In this document: piece after piece, positions 59,068-64,000 of the stretch
Layout of the letters: each line of letters opens with the position of its first letter
Numbering within the stretch: position 1 is the stretch's first letter
Assembly: GCF_014650035.1 (NCBI RefSeq)
Contig: NZ_BMUE01000004.1
Span: forward strand, 62,001 to 126,000
Reading direction: 5' to 3'
DNA: 64,000 bases
DNA from: Streptomyces lucensis JCM 4490
Lineage (GTDB): Bacteria > Actinomycetota > Actinomycetes > Streptomycetales > Streptomycetaceae
Notes under the pieces: model-generated
Told to the model about the DNA's origin: nothing
Database searches by the model: none
The model's input: the letters and a program-made list of their open reading frames with translations, nothing else
Program-made: the position numbers and the translations under genes

Positions 59068-60300
59068 ATGGCCTCCCCACGCCTGCTGCGCAGATGTCTG
59101 CTCGCCGCCCTGTCCGCCGCGCTGATCGGCTCCGCGGCCGTCGGCCCGGCGCGGGCGCAGGGCGCCGCCCCGGCCGCCGCGGCCGTCACCACCTTCTCCG
59201 ACACCTTCGACGGGCCCGCGGGCTCGGGCGCCGACCCCTCGAAGTGGACGCTGGAGACGGGCGACAACGTCAACAACCACGAGCGGCAGTACTACACCTC
59301 GGGCACGAGGAACGCGGCACTGGACGGCCAGGGGCACCTGGTGATCACGGCCCGCAAGGAGAACCCGGCCGGCTACCAGTGCTGGTACGGCAGCTGCCAG
59401 TACACCTCGGCCCGGCTGAACACGGCCGGGAAGTTCCACGCGCAGTACGGCCATGTCGAGGCCCGGATGAAGATCCCGCGCGGGCAGGGCATGTGGCCGG
59501 CGTTCTGGATGCTCGGCACCCCGGTCAACTGGCCGGACTCCGGCGAGATCGACGTGATGGAGAACGTCGGCTTCGAGCCCTCGGCCGTGCACGGCACCAT
59601 CCACGGCCCCGGCTACTCCGGCTCGGGCGGCATCGGCGCGGGTTACTCGCTGCCGAACGGGCAGGCGTTCGCCGACGCCTTCCACACCTTCGCCGTCGAC
59701 TGGGCGCCCGACTCGATCACCTGGTCGGTGGACGGGAACGTCTACCAGCGGCGCACGCCCGCCGACCTGGGCGGCCGGACCTGGGTGTTCAACAAGCCGT
59801 TCTTCCTCATCCTGAACCTGGCCGTCGGCGGCTACTGGCCCGGCGACCCGGACGGCTCCACGCGGTTCCCGCAGCAGCTGGTGGTCGACTCGGTGTCGGT
59901 GACCACGGGCACCGGAGCGGCCGGGGCCCCGATCCGGGGCCTCGCGGGCAAGTGCGTGGACGTGGCCGGCGCGAACCCCGCGAACGGCACCCCCGTCCAG
60001 CTCTACGACTGCAACGGCACCGGCGCGCAGGCGTGGACGGCCGGCCCGGACGGCACGCTGAGGGCGCTCGGCAAGTGCCTGGACGTGACGGGCAACGGCA
60101 CGGCGGACGGTTCGGCCGTCCAGCTGTGGGACTGCACCGGGGGCCCCAACCAGAAGTGGACCGTCACCGGGGCGCACGACATCGTCAACCCGCAGGCGGA
60201 CAAGTGTCTCGACGTGACGGGGAACAGCTCGGCCAACGGGACGCGGCTGCAGATCTGGACCTGCACGGGCGGCGCCAACCAGAAGTGGACCGTCGGCTGA
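59068..60300 (+). CDS. secreted GH16 beta-glucanase with CBM13 (ricin-type) domain
   Basis: A 410-residue exported enzyme with a signal peptide (about 1-31, ending PARAQ) and a GH16 jelly-roll (about 40-285) with the catalytic motif GEIDVMEN (two Glu and an Asp). The C-terminal beta-trefoil (about 290-410) has three GKCVDVAG/GKCLDVTG/DKCLDVTG repeats ending in QKW. The fold and the WPAFWMLG segment fit endo-beta-1,3-glucanase (laminarinase). It probably degrades fungal or algal glucan outside the cell. Confidence 0.95.
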   Translation: MASPRLLRRCLLAALSAALIGSAAVGPARAQGAAPAAAAVTTFSDTFDGPAGSGADPSKWTLETGDNVNNHERQYYTSGTRNAALDGQGHLVITARKENPAGYQCWYGSCQYTSARLNTAGKFHAQYGHVEARMKIPRGQGMWPAFWMLGTPVNWPDSGEIDVMENVGFEPSAVHGTIHGPGYSGSGGIGAGYSLPNGQAFADAFHTFAVDWAPDSITWSVDGNVYQRRTPADLGGRTWVFNKPFFLILNLAVGGYWPGDPDGSTRFPQQLVVDSVSVTTGTGAAGAPIRGLAGKCVDVAGANPANGTPVQLYDCNGTGAQAWTAGPDGTLRALGKCLDVTGNGTADGSAVQLWDCTGGPNQKWTVTGAHDIVNPQADKCLDVTGNSSANGTRLQIWTCTGGANQKWTVG

Positions 60301-60309
60301 GAAGTCGGC

Positions 60310-60555
60310 TCAGCGCACCCTCCAGGTGTACTTGTCGCCGCCCACGAAGCGGACGACGTCCGGGTCGTCCAGGTCGTGGATGGTGATGCCGTGGGAGGCC
60401 GCGGCCTCCAGCACGTCGGTGACGCTCCTGGCCTCGCCGACCACCTGACCGTCGATCTCCATGATCCTGAAGGGCGGCTCGCCGGTCCTGCCCGGGCACA
60501 CGCCGAGCACCAGCACACGCGGATGGGAGATGTGGGGAGCTGCTTGTTCGGTCAT
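60310..60555 (-). CDS. small hypothetical protein
   Basis: An 81-residue protein. A strand-loop opening (HPRVLVLGVCPGRTGEPPFRI) is followed by an MEIDGQVVGEARSVTDVLEAA helix and an acidic-aromatic end. It looks folded and shows normal Streptomyces codon use, but I recognise no family. ATG at 60555 has only a weak ribosome binding site. It is on the same strand as the topoisomerase, 35 bases behind it. Confidence 0.65.
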   Translation of the reverse strand: MTEQAAPHISHPRVLVLGVCPGRTGEPPFRIMEIDGQVVGEARSVTDVLEAAASHGITIHDLDDPDVVRFVGGDKYTWRVR

Positions 60556-60590
60556 GCAACTCAGCGTAGAACGCCACGCGAGCCGACGGC

Positions 60591-61616
60591 TCATCCACGG
60601 GAGCCGTCCAGGAGATCGAGGACGGCCGCCTCGACGGCCCCCTGGGTGGCGGGCCGCCCGAAGTCCCCGTGCTCGCCCAGCCGCGTGAGCACGGGGGCGA
60701 TGGTCACGTCCCGTTCGAACAGCTCGAAGACCGTGGGATCGATGTAGGAGGCCCGGCACACCGCCGGGGTGTTGCCGAGGTAGTGGCTCACCTCGCGGAC
60801 GGCGCGGGTGATCTGCCGGCGCCGGGACGTCTCGGTCGAGCGGGCGGCGTCGGCGGCCACGGCGACCGCCACCGCGGCGAGCACGGTGGCGTGCCAGGTG
60901 CGGAAGTCCTTGGCCGTGACGTCGGTGCCGGACAGCCGGCGCAGCGCCTCGTTGAGGTCGTCGCCGTGCAGATCGTGCCAGTCGCCGCCCTCGTGGAAGG
61001 CGAGGAAGCGGTCGCCGCCGCGGGCGCGGCGCAGCAGGGCGCGGGTGACGGCCTGCGCCTCGTCGTCGACGAGGGCGCGCACCATGTCGACACCGCCCTT
61101 GGCCGGGAAGCTGAAGGTGATCGCGTCCCGGCCGCAGGTGACGTGCTCGCGGAGCATGGTCGTCAGGCCGTAGGTCTCGCTGTTGCGGGTGTGCCGGTCG
61201 CTGCCGATGCGGAAGAAGCCGAGGTCGAGCAGGCGGACCGCGCAGGCGGTGACCCGGGCCCGGCTCAGCCCGCGTCCGGCCAGGTCGGCGGCCACCTTGG
61301 CACGCAGTTCCGGCAGGGCGCGCGCGACCTGCCGCACGTGCTCGTGCTTGGCCTTCTCCTGCTCGGCCCGGAACTGCTCGTGGTACAGGTACTGACGGCG
61401 TCCGGCGTCGTCCGTGCCGACGGCCTGGAGGTGGCCGTTGGGCCAGGGGCAGATCCACACGTCGCGCCACGCGGGCGGGATGGTCAGCGCGCGGACGCGG
61501 GCGACCTCCCCGGGGTCGGTGAGGGGTTCGCCGTCGACGTCGGTGTAGCGGAAGCCCCGGCCGCAGCGGACGCGCCGGTAGCCGGGCCCGTCGCAGGAAC
61601 TCGTACGCAGCCGCAC
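60591..61616 (-). CDS. DNA topoisomerase IB
   Basis: A 341-residue type IB topoisomerase (poxvirus-like, found in many bacteria). The N-terminal beta part holds ALTIPPAWRDVWICP; the catalytic domain has RIGSDRH, KDFRTWHATVLAA and the active-site tyrosine in GNTPAVCRASYIDP. It relaxes supercoils through a 3'-phosphotyrosine. GTG at 61616 is four bases after the stop of the upstream dehydrogenase gene, so the two are co-transcribed. Confidence 0.95.
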   Translation of the reverse strand: MRLRTSSCDGPGYRRVRCGRGFRYTDVDGEPLTDPGEVARVRALTIPPAWRDVWICPWPNGHLQAVGTDDAGRRQYLYHEQFRAEQEKAKHEHVRQVARALPELRAKVAADLAGRGLSRARVTACAVRLLDLGFFRIGSDRHTRNSETYGLTTMLREHVTCGRDAITFSFPAKGGVDMVRALVDDEAQAVTRALLRRARGGDRFLAFHEGGDWHDLHGDDLNEALRRLSGTDVTAKDFRTWHATVLAAVAVAVAADAARSTETSRRRQITRAVREVSHYLGNTPAVCRASYIDPTVFELFERDVTIAPVLTRLGEHGDFGRPATQGAVEAAVLDLLDGSRG

Positions 61617-61620
61617 GGTC

Positions 61621-62430
61621 TCAGGGACGGCGCCAGTCGTGGCTGGTCAGGTGGGAGCCGGCCTGCGGGCCCATGCGGAGCATGCCGCCGTCGACGCTCC
61701 ACGAGGCGCCGGTGACGTAGGAGGCGTCCGGGCCCGCCAGGAAGGCGATCACCGCGGCCACCTCCCGCGCGTCGCCGGGCCGTCCGAGCGGTACGCCGGG
61801 ACGCTCCTCGGCGTGCACGTCGGTGTCCTCCTGGCCGGTCATCGGGGTGGCGATCTCGCCGGGCGCGACCGCGTTCACGGTGATGCCGTACTCGGCAAGC
61901 TCCAGGGCCATCACCTGGGTGAGCAGGCCGAGCCCGCCCTTGGCCGCGCAGTACGGGGCCGCGCCGACCCGGGGCTGGTGCTCGTGCACGGAGGTGACGT
62001 TGACGATCCTGCCGCCGTCTCCCTGCCGGATCATGTGCCGGGCCGCCCGCTGCCCGCACAGGAACGGGCCGACGAGGTCGACGTCGAGGACCCGGCGCAC
62101 GTCCTCCAGGGTCAGGTCCAGGTAGGGGGTCATGGTGCCCGTACCGGCGTTGTTGACCAGGACGTCGACGCGGCCGAGCTCGCCGCACAGCTCGTCGACG
62201 GTGTCGGCGGCCTCCGGCAGCCGGGTGAGGTCGAGCCGCGCGACGGCGGCCCGGCGCCCCTTCTCCCGGATCTCCCGCGCGGTCTCCTCGGCACCCTTCT
62301 CGTCGGAGTGCCAGGTGATCCCCACGTCCAGGCCCGCCTCGGCCAGCCGCACGGCGGTGGCCCGGCCGATCCCGGAATCGGCACCGGTGACGATGGCCGC
62401 ACGGCGGCGGCCGCCATCGGACACGGACAC
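61621..62430 (-). CDS. short-chain dehydrogenase (glucose-1-dehydrogenase-like)
   Basis: A 269-residue classical SDR with TGADSGIG at about 14-21, NNAG, the serine in VTSVHEHQP, YCAAKGG and the C-terminal VTGASWSVDGGM. It is close to the glucose 1-dehydrogenase/3-oxoacyl reductase-like group. GTG at 62430 follows AGGAGG at six bases. It is upstream of, and coupled to, topoisomerase IB, an unusual partner. Confidence 0.93.
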   Translation of the reverse strand: MSVSDGGRRRAAIVTGADSGIGRATAVRLAEAGLDVGITWHSDEKGAEETAREIREKGRRAAVARLDLTRLPEAADTVDELCGELGRVDVLVNNAGTGTMTPYLDLTLEDVRRVLDVDLVGPFLCGQRAARHMIRQGDGGRIVNVTSVHEHQPRVGAAPYCAAKGGLGLLTQVMALELAEYGITVNAVAPGEIATPMTGQEDTDVHAEERPGVPLGRPGDAREVAAVIAFLAGPDASYVTGASWSVDGGMLRMGPQAGSHLTSHDWRRP

Positions 62431-62502
62431 GAAACCCCTCCTCAGAAACACCCGCCGGAACGACTCCCCGCAGTACCCCGGCCACCCCCCGACAAACCAC
62501 CC

Positions 62503-62750
62503 CCTCCAGAAACGCGGCGAACCACACGACCGACCACCACCTCCAGAGCCACACCGAACCGCGCGACCAGCCCCCTCCAGGGGCGCGGGAATCTGCGCGA
62601 CCAACCACTCCCTCCAGGGGCGCGGGGAACTGCGCGACCAGCCACCCACCCGCACCGGACCACCACCCCAACCACCCCCCTCAGGGGCGCGGGGAACTGC
62701 GCGACCAGCCACCCCCCACCCGTACCGGACCACCACCCCAGCCCGCCCCC
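62503..62750. repeat. array of five copies of a Streptomyces intergenic repeat
   Basis: Copies at 62503-62535, 62540-62572, 62574-62606, 62611-62643 and 62677-62710. The last two are exact around GGGGCGCGGGGAACTGCGCG; the first two are strongly decayed. After copies 4 and 5 a second segment with ACCGGACCACCACCCCA also repeats, so the end of the array is a roughly 70-base tandem duplication. The 380 bases between the flanking genes hold no gene. Confidence 0.85.
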
Positions 62751-62810
62751 ACAGACGCCCGCACCACCCGCCACCATGCAGGCAGCACCCCGCTGGGAAA
62801 CCCTGTACCC

Positions 62811-63884
62811 ATGGACCCCGTAGCCGCCCTGAACCGCATCGCCTTCCTGCTGGAGCGCGCCCTGGCGCCCACCTACCGGGTCCGGGCCTTCCGTACCGCC
62901 GCCCGCACACTCGCCGCGCTGCCCGAGGGCGAGACCGCCGAGCGGGCGGCAGCCGGCACGCTGGAGTCGCTGAAGGGGGTCGGCCCCAAGACCGCCCAGG
63001 TGGTGCACGAGGCCCTGGCCGGCGAGACGCCCGGATACCTGCGCAAGCTGGAGGAGGAGGCGGAGAAGACCCGCACCGCCCCCGGCCCGGGAACCGGATC
63101 CGAGCTGCGCGCGCTGATCCGCGGGGACTGCCACACCCACTCGGACTGGTCCGACGGAGGCAGCCCGATCGAGGAGATGGGACGGGCCGCGGCCGGCCTC
63201 GGCCACGAGTGGGCCGTCCTCACCGACCACTCCCCCCGGCTGACGGTCGCCCGCGGCCTGTCCCCGCAGCGGCTGCGCGAACAGCTGGCGGTGGTGGCGG
63301 AGCTGAACGAGCGGTGGGCGCCGTTCCGGCTGCTCACCGGCATCGAGTGCGACATCCTCGACGACGGCTCGCTGGACCAGGAGCCGGAACTGCTGGAGCG
63401 GCTGGACGTGGTCGTGGTGTCGGTGCACTCCAAGCTGCGGATGGACGCCCGGTCCATGACCCGCCGGATGGTGGCCGCCGTCCGCGACCCGCACGCCGAC
63501 GTCCTCGGGCACTGCACCGGCCGCCTGGTCACGGGCCGGGGGCGGCCGGAGTCGCAGTTCGACGCGGACGAGGTGTTCGCCGCGTGCGCCGAGTCCGGTA
63601 CGGCCGTGGAGATCAACAGCCGCCCGGAGCGGCTCGACCCGCCCCGGCGCCTGCTCCGCAAGGCGGTGGCGGCGGGTGTGCTGTTCTCGGTCGACACCGA
63701 CGCGCACGCGCCCGGCCAGCTGGACTGGCAGCTCCTCGGCTGCGCGCGCGCCGAGGAGTGCGGGGTGCCGGCCGAGCGGGTGGTGACCACGTGGTCCGCG
63801 GACGAGCTGCTGGGCTGGACGCGTGAGGGCCGCACACCGGAACGCGTGGCGGGCGCCGGGCGTGGTACCCGGTCGGCGGAGTGA
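62811..63884 (+). CDS. PHP-domain phosphoesterase with helix-hairpin-helix N-terminus
   Basis: A 357-residue protein. Residues about 1-95 are helical with the DNA-binding hairpin LKGVGPKTAQVVHEAL. Residues about 105-340 form a PHP domain with the metal ligands DCHTHSDWSDG, TDHSPRL, GIECDIL, SVHSK, GHCTGR and DTDAH. The layout matches the C-terminal half of bacterial DNA polymerase X without the polymerase part. It may process DNA ends or a phosphorylated metabolite. ATG at 62811 has a weak GGGAA upstream. Confidence 0.9.
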   Translation: MDPVAALNRIAFLLERALAPTYRVRAFRTAARTLAALPEGETAERAAAGTLESLKGVGPKTAQVVHEALAGETPGYLRKLEEEAEKTRTAPGPGTGSELRALIRGDCHTHSDWSDGGSPIEEMGRAAAGLGHEWAVLTDHSPRLTVARGLSPQRLREQLAVVAELNERWAPFRLLTGIECDILDDGSLDQEPELLERLDVVVVSVHSKLRMDARSMTRRMVAAVRDPHADVLGHCTGRLVTGRGRPESQFDADEVFAACAESGTAVEINSRPERLDPPRRLLRKAVAAGVLFSVDTDAHAPGQLDWQLLGCARAEECGVPAERVVTTWSADELLGWTREGRTPERVAGAGRGTRSAE

Positions 63885-63901
63885 GAGAGAAGGGATCCCG
63901 G

Positions 63902-64000
63902 ATGGACCGTGCCGCCGTCTTCGATGTCGACGGAACCCTCGTCGACACCAATCACCTGCATGTCGTCACCTGGTGGGAGGCGTTCCGGCAGGCCGGCCAC
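63902..64000 (+). CDS. HAD-superfamily hydrolase, 5' part only
   Basis: Thirty-three codons are visible before the right edge. The HAD motif I, VFDVDGTLVDTN, begins at residue 7, with the catalytic Asp. The following HVVTWWEAFRQAGH fits the cap-domain start of phosphoglycolate-phosphatase-like enzymes. AGAAGGGA precedes the ATG. It lies 17 bases behind the PHP gene and is probably co-transcribed. Confidence 0.88.
   Translation, partial: MDRAAVFDVDGTLVDTNHLHVVTWWEAFRQAGH

Noticed and set aside
62503..62750. Repeat array considered as a CRISPR
   Set aside because: Units are spaced irregularly (37, 34, 37 and 66 bases between starts), they decay along the array, and what lies between them is itself repeated rather than unique.
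1..64000. tRNA, rRNA, insertion sequences, integrase or prophage genes
   Set aside because: I looked on both strands for conserved tRNA arms, transposase or integrase motifs and phage structural genes and found none that I could support.

Overview
The window is high-GC actinobacterial DNA and almost certainly comes from a Streptomyces chromosome. The signs are strong G/C preference at third codon positions, frequent GTG and TTG starts, a subtilisin-inhibitor gene, an S1E (streptogrisin-like) protease, a deazaflavin-type nitroreductase, SpoIIE-type phosphatases and several ricin-type lectin domains. I see no rRNA, tRNA, CRISPR array, insertion sequence or prophage. About 66 genes are supported, two of them cut by the window edges, plus one decayed gene.

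Layout. 0-3.1 kb: a cut-off gene, a serine hydrolase and a cytochrome P450, all on the minus strand, followed by a 1.2 kb gene-poor stretch. 4.3-8.8 kb: a GAF/PAS/GAF SpoIIE phosphatase, a secreted S1 protease with a long hexapeptide-repeat tail, and a thioesterase. 9.2-15.5 kb: a compact peptide-export locus with a 71-residue double-glycine precursor, an HlyD-type adaptor, a C39 peptidase-ABC exporter and a second large ABC exporter of the NHLM type, but no modifying enzyme. 15.5-20.6 kb: a YihY membrane protein, an MGDG-synthase-like glycosyltransferase followed by degenerate tandem repeats, and a short-chain dehydrogenase/DMT transporter/polysaccharide deacetylase operon. 20.7-23.7 kb: a small acidic protein, a deletion-ridden flavodoxin-family pseudogene, a tight operon (haem-oxygenase-like diiron oxidase, HemK-like methyltransferase, CDGSH protein) and a trypsin-type SSI inhibitor.

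24-34.7 kb: an alpha/beta hydrolase, an FMN 2-hydroxyacid oxidase, and a signalling block. The block holds a membrane-tethered sigma-like/zinc-finger/ricin fusion, a Fic-type toxin with its antitoxin, a PAS/GAF/SpoIIE/HATPase phosphatase, an ECF sigma factor divergent from a Ser/Thr kinase, and a DUF4232 lipoprotein. 34.8-42.1 kb: a NodB-like lipoprotein, an ArsB/NhaD-type permease, a universal stress protein, a second sigma-like/zinc-finger/ricin fusion, an aldo/keto reductase and a GH114 lipoprotein. 42.1-53.6 kb: a flavoprotein, ferredoxin plus P450, and redox or detoxification genes (NTF2-like, nitroreductase, glutathionyl-hydroquinone reductase, VOC, PPOX), a cation-efflux protein, a DUF1304-TetR operon with a striking operator, an AdpA-like regulator divergent from a quinone reductase, and a STAS protein. 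53.7-64 kb: DUF4230, an MrpA-less antiporter operon in the Mbh gene order, VanZ, a GH16-CBM13 secreted enzyme with a good promoter, topoisomerase IB, a dehydrogenase, an array of the Streptomyces GGGGCGCGGGGAACTGCGCG repeat, a PHP-domain protein and the start of a HAD hydrolase.

The best candidate for an undescribed system is the 9.2-15.5 kb locus. Its cysteine-free, anionic, double-glycine peptide is served by an NHLM-type exporter pair with no maturation enzyme. Next in interest are the two sigma/zinc-finger/lectin fusions and the oxidase-methyltransferase-CDGSH operon.
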